DNA from: Delphinella strobiligena
Taxonomy: Eukaryota > Ascomycota > Dothideomycetes > Dothideales > Dothioraceae
Assembly: GCA_009982845.1 (NCBI GenBank)
Contig: JAADKB010000005.1
Span: forward strand, 992,001-1,056,000
Length of the DNA: 64,000 bases
Direction: 5' to 3'
Positions 34,298 through 47,441 of this stretch are shown here, piece after piece. Both the position numbers and the translations under genes were made by a program. Within the stretch, counting starts at the first letter, position 1, and every line of letters begins with the position of its first letter. Below the pieces are notes generated by a model. That model made no database searches. It was not told the DNA's origin and was given only the letters and a program-made list of their open reading frames with translations.

Positions 34298-34502
34298 GCT
34301 GTTCTATTCAACCTCGTAACCTTGTCCACCGATCTTCCTGACATTACGAGCCTCACTCTACTTGTCGTGGCGGTCAATCTCGTCGGGTTTCACTCACTCA
34401 TACCCTGCTCGCCATCTCATGCTGTCATTATAGGCACACAACACCACACCAATTCGCCCTTCGCGGCGCTGGAATCTCAACATACAACGACACGCCACCA
34501 AT

Positions 34503-37500
34503 ATGCGCCGCTCTTCACTACTATCGTTGGCATTAGGTCCATTCGGGGCCTTTGCCTTGCAGTACCAGGACCGGTATGCAGAGTGGAACATCAACCAGAA
34601 CGAGACTGCTACCGACCCGTTGGATTATTACACAACTTATCCGAATCACACTTACACACCAAGTCCGGCAAATTGGCGAATGCCCTTTTACAGCTTTTTC
34701 TTAGACCGCTTTGTCAACGGTGATCCTACGAACGACGACATGTGAGTTACGAGGTTACCTCATTGCCCAATGGTCACTAACCGGAGAACAGCAATGGTAC
34801 ACGATGGGAACATGACCTCACGGGCACTCAGTTGCGCCACGGAGGAGACATGGCAGGATTGGTGGATTCTCTCGACTACCTTTATGGGTTAGGTATAAGA
34901 GGCATCTACCTGGCTGGTAGTCTACTACACAATCTGCCTTGGGAGGCAGATTCTTACAGTCCACTCGTATGAACCATAACGTATATGTCGATGCCAAGAA
35001 CAACAGCTTACTATGCACAGGATCATACGCTAGTAGACAAACATTTCGGTACTGTCGCGGAATGGCGCGAGGCCATTGATGCAATTCACGCAAAAGACAT
35101 GTATGTCATTGTTGATAATACGATGGCCACCATGAGCGACTTGATCGGGTTCAAAGGGTATCTAAACACCAGTGCCCCCTGGGACTACCACGAGCACGAA
35201 GCATTATGGAAATCCTCACAACATTACAACGACTGGACTTTCAACAATACGTGGTACGATGAGTGCCCTTATTCGTACCCAAAGTTTTGGGATCAGGGTG
35301 GCCACGTTATCCACGACAACTATACAACAGCAATGGTCGGTTGCATGGACAGTGAATTCGATCAGTACGGTGATGTTGGTGCTTTTGGCACATACCCTGA
35401 ATGGGAAAAGCAACTTAGCAAGTTCAATTCCGTTCAGGATCGTCTTCGAGATTGGCGTCCATCAGTACAGGCCAAACTGCAGCACTTTTCCTGCATGATA
35501 ATGCAAGCCTTGGACATTGATGGATTCAGAATTGACAAAGCTCTGCAAGTCACTGTTGAAGGTCAAAGTAACTTCTCTCACGCCATGCGTGAATGCGCCC
35601 GCGACCTTGGCAAATATAACTTTTTCATTCCAGGAGAAATCGTGAACGGAAACGCCAACGGCGCGATCTATCTTGGAAGAGGAAAAGAGCCCTCCATGGC
35701 AGTTGAGAACCTCACCGAAGCAGCCACCACAAATTCCACCTACCTTCGTGAGGACGGGTACCAAGCACTCGATGCTGCAGCTTTCCACTATACGACTTAT
35801 CGTGGTCTGATGAGATATCTGGGTCTTGATGGAGACCTCTTGGCTGCCAACGACGCAGATGTGAACTTTGTATCCGCGTGGCATACCATGATCCAGACAA
35901 ACGACTTCGTCAACGCTAACAATGGAGAATTCGATCCCCGCCACATGTATGGAGCAAGCAACCAGGACGTGGTCCGTTGGCCAGGTTTGACCAATGGTAC
36001 CGAAAGGCAACTTCTTGGCAACTTCGTTGTGACGCTATTGATGCCCGGTATGCCAATGGTCTCATGGGGCGAGGAACAGGCGTTCTACGTCAACGATAAT
36101 ACCGCCGCGAACTACATCTACGGGCGTCAAGCAATGAGCTCTGCTCAAGCCTGGCAAATGCACGGTTGCTACTATGTTGGTGATGAGAATTTGAGTTTTT
36201 ATCCAGGAAACAGCTCTCTCCGTGGCTGCGAGGATGATTCAATTTCCTTGGATCACCGCGATCCTACAAACCCGGTACACAACGCTTACAAGATTGCTTT
36301 CGAGATGAGACGTCGTTTCCCAGTTCTTAATGACGGATTCAACCTCACCCAACTTTCGAACCAAACCTTTTTCTACACTCTTCCGGGCTCATTTGGCGTC
36401 GCAACTGAGACTGGTATCTGGAGTGATATGCGGGCAGAGATGGAAGGTGTGCAAGATCTCAGCAATGCGGGTGGTGCTGGAAACCAGCCAGTATGGCTCG
36501 TACACAGCAACTACAACGGCTCCATCGAATACGAGTTCGACTGCTCAGGTAATGATACCGCTTTCATTTCTCCCTTCGATCAAGGGACGAGCGTCAAGAA
36601 TCTCTTCTACCCCTTCGATGAATGGACTTTGGAGAATTCCACCATCAAGCTTGGCCTCAATGGTTCGACCGAATACAATGGATGCGTTTCAAGAATGAAC
36701 ATGACGAAATACGGGTTCAAAGCATTTGTCCCAGTAGATGTCTGGCAAGCCCCATCTCCAGTCATCACAAAGTTGATATTGAACGATACGTATGTCGGTC
36801 ACGATCAGAGGCTCCTTTCTGATGGTTCGGAGCAAACCCTTAGTATGGAACTGCGATTCTCCTCTCAAATGGACTGCGACTCTGTTCGTCAGTCGCTGAG
36901 CATCAACTCTACAACTACCGATGGCACGCAAGCTGTGATAAACACTGACAGCACCGATTGCTTGACAGTCGACCCTATCGACATGCCTTATTTCTATGGA
37001 AGCGTTCCCACAATCTGGACCTACAAGACCAACATCACCAACGTCAAAGACGGAATTCATATGATCACTGTGGATAACGCTACGGATTCGACAAAGGAGA
37101 TGTTCACTGGCTCCAAGGACCACCTCATGTTCCGAATTGGCCAGGATGACAACGTCATGGTATTCCCAACGAAAGCCAACTACAGCAGCACTCTTCTGTT
37201 CAGAAGCGATGTCGCCAAGCGCGCAACAGAGACAGAGGTGGGCTATTACGTCTCGCACAAAGCTGATGGTGCTGATATGTGGCGATACTCTATGACCTGG
37301 GGCTCCTCATGGTCTGACTGGATGAACTACACAGGTGGCAACGTTACTCTAGATTTACAAACTTGGAATGGTACCAAGGATCAGAAGTGGTCTGGAGATC
37401 ACGTCCAAGTTCAATACTTTTCTAAGATGGCTGGCAGCAGCACTCACCTTCAAGAAGGAGAGGTTTATGGATCCGACAAACACGTTCGTCGATTCCCCCA

Positions 37501-40500
37501 CATCTTCGTGCACGGCCCTTTCAACGAGTATGGCTACGACTCTGGTGTCAGGAACACGATGGAGAACACTGGCAACTCTACTTGGGAGTTCAACTTCTTG
37601 ACCGAATGGCCCGCTCAATTTCAGCTCAATATCTGGGGCATGGACGAAAACGGAGCACCTGATGTTTCTCTTGCCTACGGTGATGTTGACAACGACACGG
37701 TCATGGATCGCTTGGCTCCCTCTTCCCTCGAAGAGAGCGTGGTAAATATCACGAACGATGGTCCACAGTCACCTTACCTAGCTTGGAAGATTCATTTCAA
37801 CGACGGAAATTTGAGGTATACTCTCATTCCTGCTGGAAACCGTTGGAGACAATTGGCGCTCTGGATATTGCTTGCAGTCATTCCTCCAGTCACTGCCTGC
37901 TTAGGAGTGTGGGCATACCTTAGAGCTTTCTACCAAGTCAAGTTCAACCAAATTGGCCTTTCTGAAGCGAAAGGTGTTCTGCCCATGGCGATCAAGAGGA
38001 AGTTCAAGATCGGAGACGCTATGAAGGAGAAGGACAGTGCTCCACCAACTCCTGCAACTGACAGCTCTGAGTCTCTTGGGGAAGGCTCTTATATTGTCGA
38101 CAACATGTCTACTGCCATGCCAGGCGCAACCGTCGGTGCTGTAGTATCGCAGAAGCGTCGCACTGTCCTCATCGGTACCATGGAGTACGACATCTCGGAC
38201 TGGAATATCAAGATCAAGATCGGTGGTCTTGGTGTCATGGCTCAGCTTATGGGTAAGAACCTCCAGCATCAAGATCTTATCTGGGTTGTACCTTGTGTTG
38301 GCGGCATCGACTATCCAATTGACACACCTGGCGAGCCGGTGGATGTGACCATTCTTGGCAAGACCTACGAGGTCCAGGTCCAATACCATCGGCTTGAGAA
38401 TATCACTTACATGCTTCTTGATGCTCCTGTGTTCCGCCAGCAGTCTCAAAAGGAACCTTATCCAGCTCGTATGGATGACCTGGATTCTGCCATTTATTAC
38501 TCAGCTTGGAACCAGTGTATCGCCGAGGCCTGCCGTCGTTTCCCGGTTGATCTCTACCACATCAATGATTACCATGGGACTGTTGCACCTCTGTACCTGC
38601 TTCCCGAGACCATTCCTTGCTGCTTGTCCCTTCACAATGCCGAGTTCCAGGGTCTTTGGCCCATGAGAAACTCTAAGGAGACTGTCGAAATCTGTTCAGT
38701 TTTCAATCTACCAGAGTCTGTCGTTTCTCGCTATGTCCAATTTGGTGAAATTTTCAACCTCCTCCACGCTGGTGCAAGCATCCTTCGTTTACACCAAAAA
38801 GGATTCGGTGCTGTTGGTGTCTCGAAGAAATATGGCAAACGTTCATGGGCTCGTTATCCCATCTTCTGGGGCTTGAAGGGCATTGGTGCATTGCCAAACC
38901 CTGATCCTTCTGACGTCGCCGAATGGGACAAGAAGCTGGCCGACCCCAATGATATCAAGATCGATGAGGTGTATGAAGCTGCGAGAGGTGGTCTCAGACG
39001 CCAAGCTCAAGAATGGGCTGGCCTTAAGGAGGACCCGAATGCAGACCTCTTCGTTTTTGTCGGTCGTTGGAGTATGCAGAAAGGTGTCGATCTGATCGCG
39101 GATGTCTTCCCAGCCATTCTCGAGCAATACCCCAACACACAACTCCTTTGTGTCGGACCTACGATCGATCTCTATGGTACCTTTGCAGCTCTCAAACTTG
39201 AGAAGATGGTTGCAAAATACCCTGGACGCGTCTATTCGAAGCCCGAATTCACCGCTCTTCCTCCCTTCATCTTCTCCGGCGCAGAATTCGCGCTCATTCC
39301 CAGCAGAGACGAGCCATTCGGTCTCGTCGCTGTTGAATTCGGTCGTAAGGGTGCTCTCGGTGTTGGTTCTCGTGTAGGCGGTCTTGGTCAGATGCCTGGA
39401 TGGTGGTACACTATCGAGTCGCAAACCACCAAACATCAGATGCAGCAGTTCAAGCAAGCCATTCACGGAGCGCTCAGGTCCAACTACGAGACCCGTGCAA
39501 TGATGAGAGCTAGATCTGCAAAGCAGCGATTCCCTGTTGCCCAGTGGAAGGAGGACCTTGAGATCCTGCAATCAAACTCCATCAAGATTCACGACAAGCG
39601 TCTTGCCCGGCGCAGAAACGGTCTTGCATCTGGCGCAGCTACACCATTTGGTGGCAGCGGCTGGAACACGCCAAATCTTCCAGGCTGGATGACTCCCCGC
39701 AGCGGCTGGGCTACTCCCAGTGGGTTCGGTACACCATGGAGTGGCAATACGCCCACGGCGTCTCGTCCTAACACCAGACCCCCATCACCAACTCGTGGCA
39801 CTGCTGACAACTCTCCTGTCCTGTCTCGCAACAACTCTTTCTCGCTCGGCACACGGAGCGGCCCCGGACATATGATGCACTCAAATCGAAGCTTCGGTCA
39901 GAACAGGCCTAGTGCTTCTCGCAGAAACTCGCAGGACCAGGTCAACACCAGGAACCGTCTTAGTCGCATAGAGGACGAAGAGGTTACCATCTCAGCAGAA
40001 GATGCTCAATTAGCAAGAGAACAGGCGCAGTACGAAGCACAACAGCCATTCCCATTCCTTTCTCAAGATCCGTTCGACACTCGTCATGGTGACACTTCAG
40101 GAATTTCTACACCAGGTCTCTCTTCGCCTGGCGCATCCACTGCATTTTTGCCAATGCCCATGCCCACTTCCAAATCTCAAGTCGATCTGAGCCAGGTCTT
40201 GAATGAAAAGACGGACAAAGCACCACAGGACCTGCAACCCTTCTTCACCGATCCAACGGGTCTCTATTACCGTACCTTTGCGCGCAAGCTGGAGAATCTC
40301 GATGGCAAAAACTCCGAAACCCAACTCTGCATTGAGCAATACTTGGAGAAGAGCGAGAAGCAGTGGTTCAATCGCTTGCATGACGCGAAGATGTCAAAGC
40401 CCGAGACATCGAGCACCTCCAAACGCCCAGCTATCCAAGAATTCAGCGTGGACGGGCAGAACGAGAGTATGGACCAATTCTTGCTTCCAGAAAACTACAA

Positions 40501-41806
40501 GGCTCCTTCCGGCCTCCGCCGCATCATGTCCCATAAGATCGGTGATTGGCCGGTATACTCGTTCTTGATCGCTTTGGGTCAGATCATTGCTGCAAACTCG
40601 TACCAGATCACGCTTCTTACGGCGCAAGTAGGTGAGACTGCAAATGAGCTGTACATCATCGCGTCCATCTACCTCGCCGCCTCATTGATCTGGTGGTTCA
40701 TGTTCCGTAGCTTCGCTTCTCTTTACACGCTCACTCTCCCCTGGTTCTTCTATGGCCTGGCTTTCATGCTCATCGGACTCGCACCGTACGCCCAGAGCCA
40801 GAAGTGGACGCAATACGTCGGAACCGGCTTCTACTCGTTCGCCTCTGCTTCGGGCTCATTCTTCTTCGCACAGAACTTCGGCTCCACCGGTTCGGCGCCT
40901 GTCAAGACGTGGGGCTTCCGTGCTTGCATGATTCAAGGTACACAGCAGATCTACGTTGTAGCACTCTGGTTCTGGGGTGATAAGATCAGCTCTCTCACTG
41001 ATGCTGGTAATGTCGTCTCGTATGGCTGGAAGATGACGGCTGCCGGTGTACCCATTGCCATATTCTTCTGGGCTGTGGGATTGGTGCTGTACTTCGGTCT
41101 GCCAGTCTACTATCGTCAAGCACCTGGTGCAGTGCCTTCGTTCTACACAGCAGTTTTCCGTCGCAAGATTATCGTTTGGTTCTTCGTTGCGGTGTTTTTG
41201 CAAAACTACTTCCTCTCTGCTCCTTACGGTCGTAACTGGAAGTACCTGTGGTCCTCCAAGCACGCACCAGCCTGGGCCATCGTCGTCCTCATCATTTTCT
41301 TCTTCATCATTGTCTGGGCTGCTATCCTCTGGTACTTCTCTTATCTCTCTGTCACGCACTCCTGGATCATCCCCATGTTTGCCGTCGGCCTTGGCGCCCC
41401 TAGATGGTGCCAAATGCTGTGGTCGACGTCGAATATTGGGATGTACCTCCCCTGGGCCGGCGGGCCCGTTGCCTCGGCACTCCTCGGTCGTGGTCTCTGG
41501 CTTTGGCTCGGCGTGCTGGACTCGCTGCAAGGAATCGGATTCGGCATGGTCCTTTTGCAGACTCTCACTCGCTTCCACATTACCTTTACGCTCGTGGCAG
41601 CACAAGTGATCGGATCGATTGCTACAATCCTTGCTCGAGCCACTGCACCGGATGCAACTGGTCCCGGAAACATCTTCCCCGACTTCTCGGTCGACTGGAG
41701 AGGTGCGCTCGGACAAGCAGATTTCTGGGTCGCTCTACTCTTCCAGCTCGTGGTTTGCGTCGGCTTCTTCACGTTCTTCCGCAAAGAACAGCTCAGCAAG
41801 CCTTGA
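34503..41806 (+). CDS. AGS1: Cell-wall alpha-1,3-glucan synthase
   Basis: Three exons: 34503-34741, 34792-34966 and 35021-41806, total 2,399 aa, the normal size of this family. A signal peptide (MRRSSLLSLALGPFGAFA) leads into an extracellular GH13 amylase-like domain with GFRIDKALQV (nucleophile Asp) and FFIPGEIVNG (acid/base Glu); it probably acts as transglycosylase. A membrane segment (LALWILLAVIPPVTACLGVW, about 1083) separates it from a cytosolic GT5 glycogen-synthase-like domain (about 1180-1690): KIGGLGVMAQLMGKNL, HNAEFQGLWP and SRDEPFGLVAVEFG with the EX7E catalytic pair. A Ser/Pro-rich linker follows, then about 12 membrane helices from about 1979 that probably export the polymer. 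It makes alpha-1,3-glucan, a wall polymer that masks beta-glucan and drives hyphal aggregation. No agtA- or amyD-type amylase gene adjoins it here. Confidence 0.96.
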
Positions 41807-42370
41807 TCGAAATGATCAGACTTATACAATACCACGACGGCCATTTTCACAAAAAGCTTCGATTCGAATAATTTGCTGGTAAGCCATTTGGAGCTACCAA
41901 GTTTCAGATAAAAGTAGTGGGTTGTTTCTTAGACTGGATTTTGCTTTCGTTAACAGATCTCTTCTTCTGCGAAGATGGGAAGTTTCTGAGGAAGATATAC
42001 ACTTTTACTACTATCATTAGCGAAGCGTTGTGGGTACATTACGGGCAAGGGTACATCTTATCTGGATATAAGACTTTCTTTTTATACATATATATATAAT
42101 GTTGGCTGGCGATGTTTTGCTGTAATGAAAAAGCTATACCCATGTATACAGCAGAATTCGATATTTGTACATCTGTATCCATGCAGTCTTCAGCATCTTG
42201 CGAAGGGTGATAGAAGCACATTCTGGGAGAAAGTCGAGTCATCTACGAGTAAGTGTAGTGAAGGTAGAGATAATCACGTGACTTGTTTTGCTTTTCGAGA
42301 ATGCCAAGACTTGGAACATCTGAAGTCATGACAGCAGCGGCAATTGTACGAGACAAACAACCACGACACA
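41807..42370. terminator. 3' region of AGS1 and promoter of the uS7m gene
   Basis: 564 bp between co-oriented genes. It is AT-rich, with an alternating TA run near 42086-42101 (tacatatatatataatg) that fits a fungal polyadenylation zone. No gene is seen. Confidence 0.4.
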
Positions 42371-43631
42371 ATGGCACCAAGAATCAATTTACTAAACCAG
42401 GCACTCGCCTATCGTCCACGCACCGCGAGTGTGCCCCAGTTCTTCCGCGCACAGCCTTCGTTATGCAGAAGCTACGCCTCTGGAAACCCGTCAAAAGACC
42501 TTCCTGTGGCCGAGAAGGGCGAGCAAGGACCCAACATGCAGCAACAGGAGCATGTCAGTGAAGAGGCAGCAAAGATGGCCAAGATCACTGGAGGTGAAGG
42601 ACCAGATCTGACGCAGGGAACTCCAGTGCAAGATGTACGCCCTCAGCATGATCGTTTAGCATGGAAAGAGGAACAATTGACTGACGGCGCATATCACAGC
42701 TCCTCCGAGAGGACAAGGAAGCACAAAAGCACGCACCTCAGGTCCTGAAGGAAAGTCTGCGCAAAGGAGACACAACCAAGCCGTCCCAATCCCGCAGCTT
42801 TTCCACATATGCCCGTCAGCAGCAACTAGAGCAGCACAACCAGCCAGCCACATCGCTCGACCCGCCCGTCTTCGAGGTCAGTGAAGCAGCAGAAAGAGAA
42901 ACTGCAGCAGAAACAGAAACAAGCGTTGTGACGGCGGGCCATAAATTCCCTCTTCCCACTCTCCCTCTGCCGAGCAATGCGCACAAGGACTACAGATACG
43001 ACCCCGTCGTGCGTCAAGTGACCAACCTGCTCATGCAAGACGGCAGACTCAGCGTCGCCCAGAGGAACATGAGTCTGATCTTGCAACACTTGCGCACCGC
43101 CTCTCCTCCCACATACAACCCTGCCAGACCTTTGCTTCCAGGCGCTCGTACGTTTCAACACTTGTTATTTTTTACCATCACCATCACCATTCTCACGATT
43201 CGCATTCTCCTCGTCTCTTTTCTCATCGAAATGATTTTTGCAATGTTTACTGACACTCTCTCACTACAGCGCCGGCATCCCACCTCCCTCTAAACCCAAC
43301 CCTCTACCTAACCCTCGCCCTCGACTCCATCGCCCCCCTCCTCCGCATCCGCTCCCAACGCGGCGCCGCCGGCGGCGGAGTCGCCCTCCAGATCCCCGTG
43401 CCCCTCGGACTCCGTCAACGCCGTCGTCAAGCCATGACGTGGATCCTCGACGCGGCCAGCAAGCGCAAGAGCCGCGCGAGCGGAAAGGGAATGTTTGCCA
43501 CTAGGGTGGCCGAGGAGATTGTCGCCGTCGTCGAGGGGAGGAGTTCTTGTTGGGAGAAGAGGACGGGGGTGCATAAGATTGCTACGACTGCTAGGAGTAA
43601 TTTGACTTTTGGCAAGGGTGGTCGGAGATGA
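42371..43631 (+). CDS. RSM7: Mitochondrial small-subunit ribosomal protein uS7m
   Basis: Three exons: 42371-42634, 42700-43147 and 43270-43631, total 357 aa. The N-terminus (MAPRINLLNQALAYRPRT then RAQPSLCRSYASG) is a mitochondrial presequence. The C-terminal half carries the S7 fold: DPVVRQVTNLLMQDGRLSVA, LTLALDSIAPLLRIRS, GVALQIPVPLGLRQRRRQAM and FATRVAEEIVAVVEGRSS, with the basic end TTARSNLTFGKGGRR. uS7m binds the 3' domain of mitochondrial small-subunit rRNA. The middle (about 60-190) is a charged, poorly conserved extension. Intron 2 (43148-43269, 122 nt) has a GTACGT donor and CTACAG acceptor; the codon split as C|CG restores PPASHLPLNPTLYLT, confirming the join. Converges on the STU2 gene. 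Confidence 0.93.
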
Positions 43632-43844
43632 GAAAGCTAGGCTAGGCCCCGGGTGATGTTTTACGAGTTTAAAAATTAAGCCTTTGTTCTCATCACTCAC
43701 TTCACTGTACTGTATCATTCTCTTTCTTGTATTTTTATCTCGAGAATTTCTTGACAACGATGAGACATCATAATTGCATCCTGCCTGGGTCGGGAATCGT
43801 GAGTGGAATGATTATTTGTTTCTTGAGAAATAGCCGTGATGCAT

Positions 43845-43847
<3 letters not shown>

Positions 43848-43877
<30 letters not shown>

Positions 43878-43878
43878 T
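43848..43878. repeat. (TGGC)n microsatellite
   Basis: About 7.75 perfect copies of TGGC (31 nt) in the convergent intergenic region. Confidence 0.85.
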
Positions 43879-43897
43879 CAAGGACAACGAAAAAAAA

Positions 43898-43914
43898 GCC
43901 CCGAAAAGGGGGGC
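43898..43914. terminator. GC-rich hairpin adjoining an A-run
   Basis: GCCCC (43898-43902) pairs with GGGGC (43910-43914) around a 7-nt loop, directly after a run of eight A. It lies in the 3' zone shared by two converging genes. A termination or pausing role is only a guess. Confidence 0.3.
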
Positions 43915-44231
43915 GCTCAAAAGACACAGAGTGGTATATAACCGACCAAAACGACACCAATGCTACCCTAATCAAGACCCCATGTCGATGCATGCATGCA
44001 GAATGAACAAAAATGCCTGTTCCTCTTCTGCCTGTCTTTCTTCCTTTTCGCCCTCCTAAGAAAGAAGGAAACCCATGTTCGCTACACCTTCTCGTTCCAA
44101 AACCATACCGACCATATCCATACCCCCACAAGTTTGTATGAATGCAACAATGCCCTGGAGAACAAGCAAAGCCAAGAAATTCAGATTGTCCCCAGGTGGT
44201 ATCAAGAAGTGGCAAAATACCTTAGTGCACC

Positions 44232-47129
44232 TCAATGACGGTTGGCCAGACTCGCTTGCTTGGCCTGATGTTGTGCTATCAGTCATGTGTGTCTTTTGTG
44301 TCGAGTGATGCTTTCAGCGTCGACTCACCTTCATCATCTCAATCCTCGCCTTCAGGTTTTGCGTGACCTCGGCCGCCCGTCTCCAGCTCTCGACTCCATC
44401 ACCCCGACTTCCCGACACAGAGGCCCTCGCGTCACCCCTCTCGCCTCCAAGCGTGCTCCCCGAGAGCGAGCCATCTCTGGGACCCGAGGCGCCGGCACTG
44501 TATGGACTGCCGCGGCCACTGCTCGAATGTTCACGTGATGGGCCGTTGGAAGCTGTCCTCGAGGACGGTGGCCCATACGTCGGGCTGAATTTGCTGCGCT
44601 CTGGCTCGTGAGGTGCGGATTCATCAATGTTTTCTTTGCCTTCGCTGCTGAGGGCGCGCTCATGTGCACCCAGGGCAAGGCCAGATTGTTGGTAAGTCTT
44701 GTTTGCATTGTAGGCAGCGCGACCGAGGTTGCTGCCGCCATATGTAGAGCCATTGTCGTAGTGCATACCGTTCATGCCGCTGTCGTTGTACGAGTTCATG
44801 TGATGGGGCTCGCGCTCTTGCCTTCCCAGTCGACTGACTTCACGCTTCAGACGTTCGACTTCGCGCGTCAGACTTGATGCTCTTTCCTCGGCCGCTTCAG
44901 TTTCGGCTCTGGCGCGGACCAACTGTGCTTCCTTCGCCTTGATGCTCAGGCCATCACGAGTGTGGTTGTCAATGAGCTGTTCGTTCTGACTCTCCAATTC
45001 GCGCAATTGACTGTTCAGTTTGAGCTTGTCCGTCCGCAGGTCGCTATTCTGGGTACGGAGGAACTCGACCTCGGCTCGTAAGTCTGAAAGCTCGGCACGT
45101 TCGGCGTTGCTGAGCGTCGAAGCGTGTGTGGCGGGTGGAGGCGCGTATTCAGCTGGTGGCGCATCTATGCTCTGGCCAAAGGCGGCGGGTTTGCCCAGTG
45201 GGCGGGCGGCGAGACTGCGGGCGGGAGGTGCGAGACGTGGAGCAGCAGGTGCTGGCTCTTCGTCCTCCTCTTCCGGAGGCGGTTGAACGGAACGTCTTGG
45301 TGATGCGATTGCTGAGCCGGGCTTCTTCAGGGCGCCTACAGCTGGCCTTTGCAAGCCAGTCTTGGGGGCGAGTTTACTTGCAGGTCGGCTGGTAGGTCTG
45401 GCAGCCAAGGGTGCAGCAGCAGGCTCTGGCTCGTCGGGAGGGGTGACTGGGCGCTTTACGGCAGGCGGGGCCTTCTTTGGGCCGGTTGTCGGTCGCTTTG
45501 CGAGGGGCTTCTTCGCAGGTGGAGCGGCAGCAGGCTTGGGTGGTGGAGCGGCCTTGGGCTTCCACTTGGACTTGACCTCTGCTTGATCGCAAAACTCCTT
45601 TACTTTGGCCTTTCTGATGTCATCGAGACCTTCGAGGTGGGCGAGCATGTTTCGATCACCCATTATTTTCCACAAGACACCGAGGACCTCTGCACCGGCA
45701 TTTCTGGTCGTCTCGAGAGATTCGGTGAGGAGTTTCGTAGCGGCCTCTGCCATGGGCTTGATTTCCGGGGGATTTGGGGCTTGCTTGGCGGCCTTTAGAG
45801 AACGTGAAAGGAAGCGGGCAGTCTCGAGCTTGACGAGAGGGTTCTTGTGCTTCATGAACTCGAGAATCTCCTCGATGTTGTCTTGAATACCGGTGGCGGC
45901 AGCAACAGCATCACATGCAGCAGCCAAAGCATCGGTGACGGACTGCTTCTTCTCCTTGAATCTTTCAAGCATGGGAGACATGATGGTAGACCTGTACTTG
46001 GGGAAGCCCTTGCGCATGCCTTTTGCCAGGATCTCGACAATGTTGGCGGCCAAGGTGACGACGGCAATGTTGGCGTCCTTCATACTCTTGGCCAGACCGC
46101 GTATCAGGTCGTCAAAGGGGCCTTCTTGGATGGCGGGGTGATTGACGGCAGTGTGGACCTCTTCAAGCACTTCTTTCCTGTCTTTCCATTTTGAAGAGCC
46201 AAGCCGTTCGTTCAGGTCGGCCGGCATCTTGGGAAAGACGTCGACGATTACAACTTCGGGTTCGAGGTCGATCTCGTCGGCCTCTTCTTCTTCGTCTTCG
46301 GCTTCTGCGGCTTCGGGCTCATCAGCGGCAGCCTCAGCGGCAGCCTGCTGAGACCTCAGGAGCCTCTCCTGTTTCGGTGCAGGCTCATCCTTGACCTTTT
46401 CAAACAACTTTTCGAGATCAGACTGTTGCACGGGCTTGAGTTCAGACCAGAAGAGTGGCTTCATGGCATCCTTGAGCCACCTGTAGAGTTCGACTGTCAG
46501 GTTCTGGGCCTCGGCGCGCACATTCTTGTCAGCGTGAGCGTATGGTTTGGGAAGGCACTTGACGACGGGCTTGGGCTCGACGACCTTGACGCCGTATGCG
46601 TGGTAGATGGCGGCCAGGGCGGACAGGGTTGCGGCGATGACCTTTGGTTGCTTGTGTGATATCAGGGGAATCAGCTCTTCAATGACGGGTTCGGATTTGT
46701 CGAGTTCGATGAGCAGCATGAGCGCTTCGAGGCCAGCAGCCTTCGCGGCAGGTCTTCCGGTCAGACCCTTTTCGACAATGGGGGCAATGGTATGTGAGCG
46801 GGTGCTGTCGTGAAGGGATCAGTCAATGTCTACTCGTGTGAGAGGCGGGAAGGATATTCGTACCGCGTGGATGCAGCAGTGCCGGCAATTTCAAGAAAGG
46901 CGCAATAAGCGTTCAGACCTTCTTGTTGAGCGGCGACATTGGCATCGGCCACGGCGCCTTTCCATATTCCAGAGTCCTGGGTGAATTCTCGCACTATGGC
47001 ATCTGTCGGCTGAGCAGTCTTGAATTCTTTGGTCGCGGCCTCGTAACCCTCCTTTCGCACCTTCCAATTCTTGTGGGCAAAGCGGTCGGGCAGCGGTAGT
47101 TTGCTGAAGTCGTCCTCTTGGTCCGCCAT
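44232..47129 (-). CDS. STU2: XMAP215/Dis1/Stu2-family microtubule polymerase
   Basis: Minus strand; exons 46864-47129, 44329-46804 and probably 44232-44264, giving 924 aa. The first intron (GTACGA...GACAG) joins AGTAASTR to TRSHTIAPIVEKGL. Residues 1 to about 235 form TOG domain 1 (FAHKNWKVRKEGYEAATKEF, then PKVIAATLSALAAIYHAYG) and about 280-510 TOG domain 2 (GSSKWKDRKEVLEEVHTAVN, then MKHKNPLVKLETARFLSRSL). A Lys/Pro/Ala-rich basic linker (about 515-640) probably binds the microtubule lattice; a coiled coil follows (about 675-760) for dimerisation, then a Ser/Gly tail ending NLKARIEMMK. Two TOGs plus a coiled coil is the yeast/fungal layout. After EMMK a perfect GTGAGT donor appears: splicing gives AKQASLANRH, retention gives VSRR and a stop at 44314. 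The protein adds tubulin at plus ends. It shares a divergent promoter with PAC1. Confidence 0.9.
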
Positions 47130-47441
47130 GGGGGGCTATAGTGAGTTGTGGTGTAGCGCAAGATGTGTTTGTGTGGGTAAATTCGTCGCCCAAGCGGCAG
47201 TGGGAAATGCTTGAACAAGAGCTAGCTATACGTCTTGGATTGTATGCTTGAATAAAAAGTATACGTCGTTGACACAGTTGATCAAGTGTTTCTTGTGATT
47301 TTTGTAGTTTGTGGCTTGGCTGGAGACTTTTGTCGTGACGGCAGTCCAGTCAGGGTTGTGCTGGTGCTTGTGGCCGTCAGTCAACACACGACAGGGCAAC
47401 AATCAAAACATCCAAGCCCAAGCCCGACGCCGTGACGTGAC

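Larger units (their letters stand above)
31309..34502. other. Long gene-poor region upstream of the alpha-1,3-glucan synthase
   Basis: 3,194 bp, by far the largest gap here. The open frames on both strands are under 110 codons, have odd composition, and cannot be joined into a recognisable protein. The region holds a 9-bp tandem repeat (31905-31930), a pyrimidine-rich tract (34169-34200) likely near the transcription start, and a perfect 11-bp inverted repeat (34273-34297). It may be an extended promoter, host non-coding RNA, or contain gene remnants; the sequence does not decide. Confidence 0.5.
43632..44231. terminator. Convergent 3' region of RSM7 and STU2
   Basis: 600 bp between converging stop codons, containing a tetranucleotide microsatellite and a GC-rich hairpin next to an A-run. 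No gene is seen. Confidence 0.45.

Noticed and set aside
40856..41716. 286-codon open frame on the minus strand inside AGS1
   Set aside because: It is antisense to the membrane region of the glucan synthase and its Glu/Asp/Arg-rich product has no recognisable domain.
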